From Rhodospirillaceae bacterium (GTDB taxonomy: Bacteria > Pseudomonadota > Alphaproteobacteria > DSM-16000 > Inquilinaceae), in NCBI GenBank assembly GCA_020638595.1, contig JACKIG010000028.1, positions 1 through 52,034 of the forward strand: a stretch of DNA of 52,034 bases. Reading direction: 5' to 3'. A program made the translations under genes and the position numbers. How positions within the stretch are numbered: the first letter of the stretch is position 1; every line of letters begins with the position of its first letter. The notes beneath the pieces are model-generated. The model was not told where the DNA came from and made no database searches. It saw only the letters and a list, made by a program, of their open reading frames with translations. Below are positions 8,713 through 17,335 of the stretch, piece by piece.

Positions 8713-9867
8713 ATGACCGCAACGGCCGACCCGACCCTTGTCGCCCCCGGCGCCTTCGACCGCCAGTCCAGCCTGCGGGCGGTCGAACGCGCCTGCGGCG
8801 AGCTGCGCCGCGGCGACCCGGTGCTGGTCCGTCCCGACTATGGGCCGGCGCTGCTGGCCCATGGGGTGGAGGCGCTGACCGACGGGGCGATCGCGCGCAT
8901 GCGCGAGCTGACGGGTGTGCCCCCGGCGCTGGTCATCACCGTGCAGCGGGCGGCCGCCCTGGGCCTGTGCGGCGAACAGGCCGGCGTCATGGCGATCGAG
9001 CCGGCGGAGCTGTTGAGCGCGGACCTCGTGCGCCGCATCAGCGACCCGACGGAGCCGATCGACGCCGCCCTGGTGGCCACGCTGCCCAGCCGCAGCTTCG
9101 CCCCCACCAGCCGCGACGGCGCGGTCGCCGTGGCGCGGCTGGCCAAGCTTGCCCGGCTGCTGCCGGCCGCCGTCATCGCCCCGGTGGAACGGCCGCTGGC
9201 GACGGAACGCCTGGTGGCGCGGCTGGATATCCTGTCGGTTTCGGCCTTCGACATCGACCACTACGAACACCACGCCGCGCGCAGCCTGACCCGGGTCGCC
9301 GATGCCCGCGTGCCGCTGGCGGGCGCACCGGAAACGCGCATCATCGCCTTCCGGCCGGTCGACGGCGGGCAGGAGCACCTGGCCATCGTCATCGGCCAGC
9401 CCGAGGCGGACGCGCCGGTGCTGGCGCGCCTGCATTCCCAGTGCTTTACCGGCGACCTGCTGGGATCGCTGCGCTGCGACTGCGGCCAGCAGCTGCGCGG
9501 CGCGATTGCGGAGATCGCGCGCCAGGGCAGCGGCATGCTGTTGTACCTGGCCCAGGAAGGCCGCGGCATCGGCCTGATCAACAAGCTGCGCGCCTACCGC
9601 TTGCAGGACGGGGATTTCGACACCGTCGACGCCAACGAGATGCTGGGCTACGACGCCGACGAGCGGATCTACCTGCCGGCGGCCGAAATGCTGCGCCACC
9701 TGGGCTTCCGCACGGTCAAGCTGATGACCAACAACCCGGACAAGGTGGAACAGCTGGCCCGCTTCGGCATCGAGGTGGCCGAGCGCGTGCCGCACGCCTT
9801 TCCCGCCAACGGCCACAACGAATTCTACCTGGGCACCAAGCGGCGGCGCAGCGGGCACATCCTGTAG
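8713..9867 (+). CDS. ribA: GTP cyclohydrolase II (riboflavin synthesis)
   Basis: Catalyses the first committed step of riboflavin synthesis, opening GTP to 2,5-diamino-6-ribosylamino-pyrimidinone phosphate. The C-terminal ~200 residues hold the catalytic domain: zinc ligands Cys244, Cys255 and Cys257 (HSQCFTGDL...RCDCG), the catalytic EGRGIGL motif, and MTNNPDKVEQL. The N-terminal ~170 residues resemble a DHBP-synthase-like region but lack clear catalytic motifs, as in many alphaproteobacterial RibA proteins of 360-390 residues. The ATG at 8713 has no strong ribosome site. No other riboflavin gene is adjacent, and I see no FMN riboswitch in the 174-base upstream gap. Confidence 0.93.
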   Translation: MTATADPTLVAPGAFDRQSSLRAVERACGELRRGDPVLVRPDYGPALLAHGVEALTDGAIARMRELTGVPPALVITVQRAAALGLCGEQAGVMAIEPAELLSADLVRRISDPTEPIDAALVATLPSRSFAPTSRDGAVAVARLAKLARLLPAAVIAPVERPLATERLVARLDILSVSAFDIDHYEHHAARSLTRVADARVPLAGAPETRIIAFRPVDGGQEHLAIVIGQPEADAPVLARLHSQCFTGDLLGSLRCDCGQQLRGAIAEIARQGSGMLLYLAQEGRGIGLINKLRAYRLQDGDFDTVDANEMLGYDADERIYLPAAEMLRHLGFRTVKLMTNNPDKVEQLARFGIEVAERVPHAFPANGHNEFYLGTKRRRSGHIL

Positions 9868-10004
9868 GGGCGGGCCGGGAATCCCCTGCCCGGCGGCAAA
9901 TCTTGCCGGTCCCGGGTCGGCGCCCGATGGCGCGGAATGGCGGTTTCCGGCGGTTGCGACGGCTTGGCACGGCGGTTGCGAGTGATCGGGCCGGAGGTGG
10001 CCCG

Positions 10005-10886
10005 ATGATCGACCCGTCAACCTACGACGACGCCGCAATGTGGCCCGGCGGCCCGGATGACCATGGCCCGTCGCGCATCACCGTGCGGCGGCAGATCGCC
10101 GCCTGGGAGGCTGTGCCCGAAGAACAGCGCATGACGTTCGAGGACATGCTCGACATCGTCAATCCGCTGCAGCACATCCCCCTGGTGTCCACCGCCTATC
10201 GCGAGCTGACCGGCGACGAGATCCGCGGCCCGGCCCGCATCCTGGGCGGGCTGGTCTATGGCGGACCCGTCGGCTTCGCCAGTGCCATGGCCGAGTCGGT
10301 GTTCGTCGAATCGACGGGGCACGATTTCGGCGGCACCGCGGTTGCCATGGTCCTGGGCGAGGACGAGCGGCCCGTCTACACGGCGGCAGACGGCGGCACC
10401 TATGCCGAGCTGCCGGCCGACGCCGCGGCCGCCGGTGCGCCCGCCCTGGCGCAGGCCGCCCCCGTGGGGCAGATGGCCATGCCGGCGATGCCGTTGCCGG
10501 GCCAGGGCACCCCGGCCATTCTTGAGGGGCTGACAGGCCCCAGCGTTTCCATGGCGCCGATGCCCGGGGGCGCAGCGGCGACGGCTACCGCCCCGCTGTC
10601 CGGCGATTCGCGCCTGGATGCCGCCCTGATGGCGCTGGCGATCGAGAACGAGCCGGCCACGCCCGGCGACGCCGAACGCGAGGAAGACCGGCAGGCGGCC
10701 CCCGCCGCGGGCGCCTCCCGCTACGCCGGCTGGCCCGTCGCCGCACCCGGACGCCGTGTTCCGGTTCCCGAGACCGGCCATGTCATGAGCGATGCGGTCA
10801 ACGCCTATCAGGCGCTGGCCCCGTCGACCGGGCCTTTGGCCGCCGGCACCGCGCCGCCGGCCGGCGGGCTGCTGGGCACCTACTGA
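10005..10886 (+). CDS. Ala/Pro-rich hypothetical protein
   Basis: A 293-residue protein of unknown function. The ATG at 10005 has a GGAGG site about nine bases upstream. The N-terminal ~120 residues are ordered (RITVRRQIAAWEAV, then NPLQHIPLVSTAYRELTGDE, then a Gly-rich segment ILGGLVYGGPVGFASAM that could insert in membrane). The remaining 170 residues are low-complexity Ala/Pro/Gly and probably disordered. The NPLQHIP...YRELTGD segment is, from memory, a recurring module in Rhodospirillales hypothetical proteins. No signal peptide is visible. It is followed after 91 bases by a YkuD-domain gene on the same strand. Confidence 0.7.
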   Translation: MIDPSTYDDAAMWPGGPDDHGPSRITVRRQIAAWEAVPEEQRMTFEDMLDIVNPLQHIPLVSTAYRELTGDEIRGPARILGGLVYGGPVGFASAMAESVFVESTGHDFGGTAVAMVLGEDERPVYTAADGGTYAELPADAAAAGAPALAQAAPVGQMAMPAMPLPGQGTPAILEGLTGPSVSMAPMPGGAAATATAPLSGDSRLDAALMALAIENEPATPGDAEREEDRQAAPAAGASRYAGWPVAAPGRRVPVPETGHVMSDAVNAYQALAPSTGPLAAGTAPPAGGLLGTY

Positions 10887-10977
10887 CGAGGGGGACCGGA
10901 CCGCCAGGCCGCCTGTTGCCCGGCCGGCCCGGCGCGCATAATGGCGCCGCAGGCAGGGGAACCCGAGCGGACGCGCC

Positions 10978-11493
10978 ATGGCCGATGAAGACCTGATCGT
11001 CACCCCGGACGGATGGCTGCGCTTCGCCGGCCGGCGGTGGCGCTGCGCGCTGGGGCGCGCCGGCATCCGCCACGACAAGCGCGAGGGCGACGGCGCAACG
11101 CCGGTCGGCCGGTTCCCGCTGCGGCGCCTGCTCTACCGGGCCGACCGCGTCGGCCGGCCGGCGACGGCCCTGCCCGCCGCAGCGATCGCGCCCGAGGACG
11201 GATGGTGCGACGACGCGGCGCACCCCGACTACAACCGCCAGGTCATCCTGCCGTTTCCCGCCGGCCACGAGCGCCTGTGGCGCGATGACGGCCTGTACGA
11301 CCTGCTGGTGGTGCTGGGCCACAACGACGACCCGGTGATCGCCGGCGCCGGCAGCGCCATCTTCCTGCATGTCGCCCGTCCCGGCTACGAACCGACCGAA
11401 GGCTGCGTTGCCCTGGACCGGGACGATCTGGCCACCCTGTTGGCACGCGTGCCCGCCGGCGCGCTGATGCGGGTGCTGGCGACGGCGCCGTGA
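10978..11493 (+). CDS. L,D-transpeptidase (YkuD) domain protein
   Basis: A 171-residue single-domain YkuD/ErfK protein. The family cross-links peptidoglycan peptides or attaches proteins to them, using a cysteine nucleophile. The active-site signature is present as FLHVARPGYEPTEGCVALD (His, then Thr-Glu-Gly-Cys), along with the upstream GDGATPVGRFPLR segment typical of the fold. There is no signal peptide: the start MADEDLIVTPDGWLRF is polar. The protein therefore either acts in the cytoplasm or uses another export route. Short leaderless YkuD proteins are known in alphaproteobacteria, but their role is unclear. Confidence 0.87.
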   Translation: MADEDLIVTPDGWLRFAGRRWRCALGRAGIRHDKREGDGATPVGRFPLRRLLYRADRVGRPATALPAAAIAPEDGWCDDAAHPDYNRQVILPFPAGHERLWRDDGLYDLLVVLGHNDDPVIAGAGSAIFLHVARPGYEPTEGCVALDRDDLATLLARVPAGALMRVLATAP

Positions 11494-11677
11494 TGCGCGG
11501 GACACCAGTGGCCGACAGACGCCAACACGCCTAAGATTTGCAGGTGCTATCCTGAATCCACTCGATGCTGGTTCATGCGGATGGTCGACGCTAATATTAT
11601 TGATCGAAACCGATTGCGTCATGCGGTCCGTCCGGCATCGCCGACGGGACACAGATAGAGAGTACCAATAGTCAGCA

Positions 11678-13261
11678 ATGGATCATCGCGCTCGAACATT
11701 GCGGACATTTTGGCGTAATTTTCTATTATTATCTTTGATTCCAATCGTAATACTCGTACTCTACACCGTAAGCACGGTGAATGGTCGCATTGCGGAGATC
11801 ATTCTGACGGAGCAGGTTCTTGTGAACCTGGGATCGGAAGCGATCTCGCAGGGGCTGGCTCAGGTGGCCGTCGACCTCTGTGTCCTGTCCAGGCAGAACG
11901 AAGTCCGTGACTATATAAACACCGGGGACGCTGCATACATTCCCGGGATCGCCCGCGAGTATCTTACCCTCGTTGAAAACACACGAGTGTATGATCAAGT
12001 CCGACTTCTGGACGAAACCGGAATGGAACGGATCCGGGTGAACTACTACGCCGGGGAGGCCCATCTGGTTGCCCCGGAATTGCTCCAGGACAAATCAGAC
12101 CGGTACTATTTCATCGAATCCATGGCCCGGCAGGCCGGCGCCATCTATGTCTCCCCGCTGGATCTGAACGTCGAACACGACGAGATCGAGCTGCCATTCA
12201 AGCCGATGATCCGGTTCGGCACGCCCGTATTCGACGACGCAGGCCAGCCGCGCGGTATCATCCTGGTCAACTTTCTGGCCCAGGCGATGCTGGACAGGGT
12301 AGAGGCCCTCGGCAGCGTTTCGCCCGGTCAGCCGTTCATGCTGAACGGGGACGGCTACTGGCTGGCCAGTCCCGACCCGGGACAGACCTGGGGATTCATG
12401 TTTCCCGACCGCAGCGAGGACAGGATGTCCGTGCGCTTCCCGGCGGAATGGGAGGAGATGCAAGGAACCGTCTGGGGCTATATGCGCACCGGGAACGGTC
12501 TTTTCACCTATGCGCAACTGTTCCCGCTGACGGCCATCGGCAATTGCGCGGGGGCGGAAGAAGAAGACAGGGAGGGGTTTGCCGAGGCCGGCGACTATCG
12601 CTGGATCGTCGCTTCGCATGTCCCGGAGTCGCATATCGAGGAGATCTGGCAGAAGGCGACGTTCAGGTCCCTCGGCATCGGCCTGCCCGTGCTGGTCCTG
12701 CTGGCCGTCGGGACGCGCGCCATCGGCTTGGTGATTGGCCAGCGTCAACGCTATCAGGCCCGGCTGGAAGCGATGGCGCGGTTCGATGCGCTGACCCGGC
12801 TTGCCAATCGCGCCACGCTGGAAGACCGGCTGGCACGCGAGGCCGATCGCGATCGGCGCTATGGCCGCAGATTCGCGGTGCTGTATCTCGACCTGGATGG
12901 GTTCAAGGATATCAACGACACCCTGGGCCACGAGGCCGGCGACCGTGTCCTTCAGGATGTCGCCGGCGTGCTGAATTCCCGCTGCCGTTCCGTCGACACG
13001 CCGGCCCGTTTCGGCGGGGATGAATTCGTCGTCCTGCTCACGGAAATCCGCGACAAACAGGCGGCCTACGACGTGGCAACGGATATCCTGGACCGGATCG
13101 GCGGCCTGACCTATGGCGACCTGACGGTAGGGGTCAGCATCGGCATTGCCGTCTGGCCGGACGACGATGGTGAAGCCTCGCACATCGTACGGATCGCCGA
13201 TGCCGCCATGTATGTCGCCAAGAAGTCCGGCAAGAATCGGGTTCAGTTGGCGGAGGTGTAG
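11678..13261 (+). CDS. Membrane diguanylate cyclase (periplasmic sensor plus GGDEF)
   Basis: Makes cyclic di-GMP from two GTP. An N-terminal membrane helix (FLLLSLIPIVILVLYTVS) precedes a ~270-residue periplasmic region resembling a double CACHE sensor. A second helix (GIGLPVLVLLAVGTRAIGLVI) leads to the GGDEF domain. The active site GGDEF is at residues 446-450, and an RxxD inhibitory site (RSVD) lies exactly five residues before it, so product feedback inhibition is expected. No EAL domain. The first ~100 codons and the 184-base upstream gap are noticeably richer in A/T than their neighbours, hinting at acquired DNA. The ATG at 11678 has only a weak ribosome site. Confidence 0.92.
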   Translation: MDHRARTLRTFWRNFLLLSLIPIVILVLYTVSTVNGRIAEIILTEQVLVNLGSEAISQGLAQVAVDLCVLSRQNEVRDYINTGDAAYIPGIAREYLTLVENTRVYDQVRLLDETGMERIRVNYYAGEAHLVAPELLQDKSDRYYFIESMARQAGAIYVSPLDLNVEHDEIELPFKPMIRFGTPVFDDAGQPRGIILVNFLAQAMLDRVEALGSVSPGQPFMLNGDGYWLASPDPGQTWGFMFPDRSEDRMSVRFPAEWEEMQGTVWGYMRTGNGLFTYAQLFPLTAIGNCAGAEEEDREGFAEAGDYRWIVASHVPESHIEEIWQKATFRSLGIGLPVLVLLAVGTRAIGLVIGQRQRYQARLEAMARFDALTRLANRATLEDRLAREADRDRRYGRRFAVLYLDLDGFKDINDTLGHEAGDRVLQDVAGVLNSRCRSVDTPARFGGDEFVVLLTEIRDKQAAYDVATDILDRIGGLTYGDLTVGVSIGIAVWPDDDGEASHIVRIADAAMYVAKKSGKNRVQLAEV

Positions 13262-13286
13262 GGCGGCATCGCACCCGCGGCGTGCT

Positions 13287-13299
13287 GCATCAGGCTCTA
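13287..13299 (-). repeat. Half-copy of the TAGAGC palindromic repeat
   Basis: GCATCAGGCTCTA is identical to the right arm of the palindrome at 26335-26389. Read on the minus strand, it supplies the TAG stop codon of the YggS-family gene. Only one arm is recognisable here. Confidence 0.45.
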
Positions 13300-14010
13300 G
13301 CTCCGCGGCAGGCGTTCGCCGAAGATGGCGGTCCCGACCCGCACCAGGGTGGCGCCCTGGTGAATCGCCGCTTCGAAATCCGCGCTCATGCCCATGCTCA
13401 GCACCGGCAGGCCGAGATCGGCCGCCAGTTCGGCCAGCAGGGCGAAATGGGGGGCCGGCGCCTCGTCCAGCGGCGGGATGCACATCAGGCCGCGGACCGC
13501 CAGGCCGCAGTCTTCGGCGGCGACGCGGTAGAAACCGGGCAGCTCGCGCGGCACGATCCCGTGCTTCTGCGCTTCCTCGCCGGTATTGACCTCGATCAGG
13601 CAGTCCAGGCGGCGGCCGGTGCGCGCCATCTCTTCCGCCAGGGCGCGTGCCAGCTTCGGCCGGTCGACGGTCTCGATCATGTCGAACAGGGCGACCGCGT
13701 CGCGCACCTTGTTGGTCTGCAACGGGCCGATCAGGTGCAGCCGAAGGTCGGGCAGCCGCTCGCGGAAGCCGGGCCAACGCATCGCGGCCTCCTGCACGCG
13801 GTTCTCGCCGAACAGCCGGTGGCCGGCGGCCACGGCGGCGGCCACGCGGTCCGGCGGCTGCATCTTGCTGACGGCGACCAGGGCGACATCGCCGGGCCGG
13901 CGACCGGCCGCCTCCGCCGCGCGGTCCATCCGGGACCGGATGTCCGCCAGGTTCCCGGCGACCGCGGCCGTCACCGCCGCATCCGCCACGCCCGAATGGT
14001 GCTGGGACAT
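13297..14010 (-). CDS. YggS family pyridoxal phosphate homeostasis protein
   Basis: A single-domain PLP-binding TIM-barrel protein of 237 residues (YggS/PLPBP/PROSC family), which buffers intracellular pyridoxal phosphate rather than catalysing a known reaction. Lys49 in VALVAVSKMQP is the Schiff-base lysine. GHRLFGENRVQEA, HLIGPLQTNKV, IETVDR and LSMGMSADFEAAI follow in the usual order, with the phosphate-binding GTAIFGER near the C-terminus. It lies downstream of two sulfotransferase genes on the same strand with a 19-base gap, so it may be co-transcribed with them; functional linkage is not implied. The stop codon lies in a repeat arm. Confidence 0.92.
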   Translation of the reverse strand: MSQHHSGVADAAVTAAVAGNLADIRSRMDRAAEAAGRRPGDVALVAVSKMQPPDRVAAAVAAGHRLFGENRVQEAAMRWPGFRERLPDLRLHLIGPLQTNKVRDAVALFDMIETVDRPKLARALAEEMARTGRRLDCLIEVNTGEEAQKHGIVPRELPGFYRVAAEDCGLAVRGLMCIPPLDEAPAPHFALLAELAADLGLPVLSMGMSADFEAAIHQGATLVRVGTAIFGERLPRS

Positions 14011-14029
14011 CCCGCCCTCCCCGCCGGCG

Positions 14030-14878
14030 CTAGAAGACCGGCCGATCGTTGTCGTCCAGATAGCCGAAGCGCCGCATCACCGCCGCGTGGTCGGCGATCA
14101 GCTTGGCGACGTGGTCCGCCGTCAGCGTCTTGCGCCAGCCGCCGACCTTGCCCTGGCGGAAGAAACGGTCGGCCTTGGGCGGCCGCTCCTTGAAGCCGAT
14201 CTTCTTTTCCTGGCGCGACAGCACCTCGAACGAGCTGAAGCGGATCGCCTTCAACAGGCGCTGGCGGTTCGGCGGCAGGTGCAGGAACTGCACGAAGGCG
14301 CCGAACGTCGCTTCGGCCTTTGTCGCCATATCCTCGTACCGCATGAGATGGGGATTGAGGCCGGGGGCTTCGACCCAGGAACGGACATGGGACGACCAGC
14401 TGCCCAGCATCTGGAAACCCAGCCGCCCGGTGGTGGCCAGCCGGCTGGTGGACAGGCCCATCAGGTGCACGGCTTCGTCGATGGACACGCCCAGGTGGTG
14501 GGCGTAGGACACGGCCGTGTCCAGCGGGTTGCGGATGATATAGACCGCGCCCTGCGTGACCTCCGGCGTAATGGTCGCCACACCGTCATAGTCGCCCAGC
14601 GCGCTGTGGGTCTTGACGAAGATACTTTCCGGCCGGGCGGCGGCGATCAGCCGGTGCACCTGCGGGCGCAGGCGGTTCTGGTCGTCATCGGTCAGGCTGT
14701 CGAACGGCTTGCCCGTCAGCCGCTCGAACAGGTCGGCACGGCAGTCGGTGAACGTGAAGTTGGTCAGCGTGTTGATGTTCACCGGTTCCGGCAGGTTGGC
14801 GAACAGGTTGGCCAGGAAGATGCGCAACCAGGTATTGCCGGATTTCGGATAGGACGCGAGCCAGACCAGACCACCCAA
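14030..14878 (-). CDS. PAPS-dependent sulfotransferase, paralogue 1
   Basis: Transfers sulfate from PAPS to an unknown acceptor. The 5'-phosphosulfate loop is YPKSGNTWLRIF near the N-terminus; VKTHSALGDYDG follows; the 3'-phosphate motif is IIRNPLDTAVSYAHHLG; the C-terminal RxGxxGGWR motif is RQGKVGGWRKTL, ending in RRFGYL. All cofactor-binding motifs are therefore present in 282 residues. There is no signal peptide, so action is cytoplasmic. The next gene upstream (14916) is a paralogue, 37 bases away, and a third lies at 17336, separated by a porin. Acceptor candidates are surface glycans or lipids, but nothing here identifies one. Confidence 0.88.
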   Translation of the reverse strand: MGGLVWLASYPKSGNTWLRIFLANLFANLPEPVNINTLTNFTFTDCRADLFERLTGKPFDSLTDDDQNRLRPQVHRLIAAARPESIFVKTHSALGDYDGVATITPEVTQGAVYIIRNPLDTAVSYAHHLGVSIDEAVHLMGLSTSRLATTGRLGFQMLGSWSSHVRSWVEAPGLNPHLMRYEDMATKAEATFGAFVQFLHLPPNRQRLLKAIRFSSFEVLSRQEKKIGFKERPPKADRFFRQGKVGGWRKTLTADHVAKLIADHAAVMRRFGYLDDNDRPVF

Positions 14879-14915
14879 GACGCAGCGTTCCCTTCGATTG
14901 CCTGCGGGCCAGCGG

Positions 14916-15761
14916 TTAATACCGTGGGGACCCGTCCGGCGCCAGATAGCCGAACCTGTCCATGGTTTCGCGGTGCTGTTCGACGATGCGCCCGGCCTGG
15001 TCCGGCGTCAGCACGGACCGCCATCCGCCGGCGCGGCCTTCGCGGAAGAAGCGGTCGGCCTGGGCCGACCGTTCGACGAAGCCGTCCTGGCGTTCCTGCC
15101 CCGACAGCACCTTGAAGCTGGAAAAGCGGATGGCCTTGTCCAGCCGCGCCTTGTTCTTCGGCAGCTTCAGGAACGTCACCAGCCGTCCGAAGGCCTTGGC
15201 CGGCTGGGCCAGCATGTCTTCATAGCGCATGGTGTGATGGGGCATGGGCGGCGGTTCCAGCCAGCTCTTCACATGGTCCGACCAGCCGCCCAGCACCTGG
15301 AAGGCGGTGGCCCGTTCCGTCACGATGCGGTTGAACGGGGACGCCAGCGCCTCGATCGCGGTATCGATCGGGATGCCGTAGTGGTGGGCATAGGACACGC
15401 ACAGGTCCAGCGGGTTGCGGATCACGTAGACCACGCCGGCGCTGGCCTCGGGCAGGATGGTCGGCACGCCGTCACACAGGGTGAAGGCGTTGTGCGTCTT
15501 CACGAAGACCGTGTCGCGCCGCGCCGTGGCGATCTGCCGCTGCACCAGCGGCCGCAGGCGGTTGATCTCCTCATCCGACAGCTGGTCGAACGGCCTGCCG
15601 GCCGCTTGCGCATAATAGGCACCCTGGTGGTCGCCGAAGGCGAAGTTGCGCAGCTGGTTGACATGCACCGGCTGGTCCGGATTGGCGAACAGGTTGGCCA
15701 GGAAGGCCCGCACCCAGGTATTGCCGGATTTCGGGTAGGAGGCGAGCCAGAGGATGGCCAT
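14916..15761 (-). CDS. PAPS-dependent sulfotransferase, paralogue 2
   Basis: Same architecture as its neighbours in 281 residues. 5'-PSB motif: YPKSGNTWVRAFLANL. Substrate-pocket segment: FVKTHNAFTLCDG. 3'-PSB motif: VIRNPLDLCVSYAHHYG. C-terminal cofactor motif: REGRAGGWRSVL, then DRFGYL. It is clearly paralogous to 14030-14878 and 17336-18187 by tandem duplication, but all three differ in the central acceptor-binding region, so different acceptors are plausible. The ATG at 15761 aligns with the paralogues' starts. A porin gene ends 127 bases upstream on the same strand. Confidence 0.88.
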   Translation of the reverse strand: MAILWLASYPKSGNTWVRAFLANLFANPDQPVHVNQLRNFAFGDHQGAYYAQAAGRPFDQLSDEEINRLRPLVQRQIATARRDTVFVKTHNAFTLCDGVPTILPEASAGVVYVIRNPLDLCVSYAHHYGIPIDTAIEALASPFNRIVTERATAFQVLGGWSDHVKSWLEPPPMPHHTMRYEDMLAQPAKAFGRLVTFLKLPKNKARLDKAIRFSSFKVLSGQERQDGFVERSAQADRFFREGRAGGWRSVLTPDQAGRIVEQHRETMDRFGYLAPDGSPRY

Positions 15762-15888
15762 GGGCGGGGATCGAGTCGCTCTCTGCGGGACGGCGTTGCC
15801 CCCGACCTAGCAAAAGCCGGCGCGGTCTGTCGATGGCCGAAGCGGATGGGACGGGCGCCCCGCAGCCGGCGCCCTGCGCGTGCCGGCG

Positions 15889-17139
15889 TCAGAACGACAG
15901 CAGGACGCCGCCGGTGACGAAGACGCCGCTGTTGTCGTCGACGCCGTTGTTGCCGCGGATGACCGAAGTACTGCCGCCGATATTGGGCGTCGGCGTGCCG
16001 CCACGGCGCAGATTGTCACCTTCCGCGGCGAATTCCACCGCACCGACGGACCCGACCAGCGTCACGCCGTCGGCCAGGTCGTACCGCACGCCGGCCGAAA
16101 CCGACTGGTGGAAGTTGTTGTCGGGTATGTTCAGCACGCCGCTGGCAACGCCCTGATAGTATTCGACGCCGAATTGCCAGGGTCCGGTTTCGTAGGCGAC
16201 CCCGACCTCCCAGCCGTTGCCTTCGTCGGACGACACGCCGGCGACGGTCGACGGCGCGGTGTTGACGGTGGTCAGTCGGCCTTCCTCGACCTTGGCGTAG
16301 GAGCCGCCGACCGTGAACCCGGCCCAGGAGACGCTGGCGCCCGTGCTCCACGCCCAGAAGTCCTCACCCAGGCTGCGGGTGATCCCCTCCCCGGCGCCGG
16401 CATTGAACCCGTAGGCGTCGGTGAAATCGAACTGGCCGTTCGGGCCTTCCGCCCAGAAGACACTGCCCGACAGGGCGACGTCGACCGGGCCGAAGCTGCG
16501 CTCGAAATTGAGGCCGGCGGACACCCCCTGGCCATAGCGGCCGACCGTGTCATCGACCACCAGGGCGTTGGTGTCGCCACCCGTCGGGTCGATATCCGGC
16601 AGGTACGAGATGCCGAACTGAAAGCCCTCGTAGCGGGGGGTGAAATAGGTGATCTTCTGGCCGTCGTTGTCGCCGGCCGGTTCGATCAGCGTCGATCCGA
16701 ACGGGGTGCGGAACAGGCCCGAACTGGTCGGGTTGGCCACATGCTGGGTTTGCGAGCCGGTGTTGATGGGCAGTCCGGTCTCGGGGCCGACCACCTGCAG
16801 CTGATAGCCGGCGGAATTCTCGGAGCCGAGCTGGAAGCGGCCGAGATCGGCGCTCTGGATGTACAGATAGCTCTCGTCGATCTGGTCGCCGACGGTATTG
16901 GCCTCAAGCTCCACGTGGAAGCCGAAGGTGATGCCGTTGTCCAGGACGTTGCGGCCGCGGAAATAGATTTCCGAATTGCTCCACTGGTCGAAGGATTGCA
17001 GGCGCAGGTCGTCGTTGTTGCCGCCGTAGCCGAACCACTGGCGATGGAACCCGCCGACACTGACATCCCATTGCGCGTGTGCGACCCCGCCAGCGGCCAG
17101 GGTGGTCAGCGCCGTGCAAGCCAACAGACATCCGCGCAT
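15889..17139 (-). CDS. Outer membrane porin, diverged copy
   Basis: Predicted outer-membrane beta-barrel of 416 residues. The signal peptide MRGCLLACTALTTLAAGGVAHA ends before QWDVSVGGF. Alternating strand patterns with aromatic girdles follow, and the protein ends in Phe (GGVLLSF), the standard barrel-assembly signal. I chose the ATG at 17139 because it places the signal peptide exactly as in the two related porins; an upstream start at 17280 adds 47 residues of non-porin sequence. Signatures shared with the other two include NGITFGF, GSENSAGYQ, AGDNDGQKITY and SLGEDFWAWS. It lies between two sulfotransferase genes. Confidence 0.88.
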   Translation of the reverse strand: MRGCLLACTALTTLAAGGVAHAQWDVSVGGFHRQWFGYGGNNDDLRLQSFDQWSNSEIYFRGRNVLDNGITFGFHVELEANTVGDQIDESYLYIQSADLGRFQLGSENSAGYQLQVVGPETGLPINTGSQTQHVANPTSSGLFRTPFGSTLIEPAGDNDGQKITYFTPRYEGFQFGISYLPDIDPTGGDTNALVVDDTVGRYGQGVSAGLNFERSFGPVDVALSGSVFWAEGPNGQFDFTDAYGFNAGAGEGITRSLGEDFWAWSTGASVSWAGFTVGGSYAKVEEGRLTTVNTAPSTVAGVSSDEGNGWEVGVAYETGPWQFGVEYYQGVASGVLNIPDNNFHQSVSAGVRYDLADGVTLVGSVGAVEFAAEGDNLRRGGTPTPNIGGSTSVIRGNNGVDDNSGVFVTGGVLLSF

Positions 17140-17335
17140 CCGCCCATCCCCCACCGCCGGTGCCGCCGTCAGGAAGGCGGCCCCCGGATTATACTTCACA
17201 GATATGCCTGCGGTTCCGGTCGCACAAAGGATTTCCTGCAAGTGCGCGGCACCGGGCGGGCCAATGCAGTCTAGGCGCACATGATTTCACGACGGTAAAC
17301 ATGCCGTCGGCAGCGGGGCGGAAAGGCCCCGGGCG

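Noticed and set aside
8539..10038. N-terminal extension of the response regulator to 729 residues
   Set aside because: The frame stays open only because it is antisense to ribA. The receiver domain starts exactly at the ATG at 8538.
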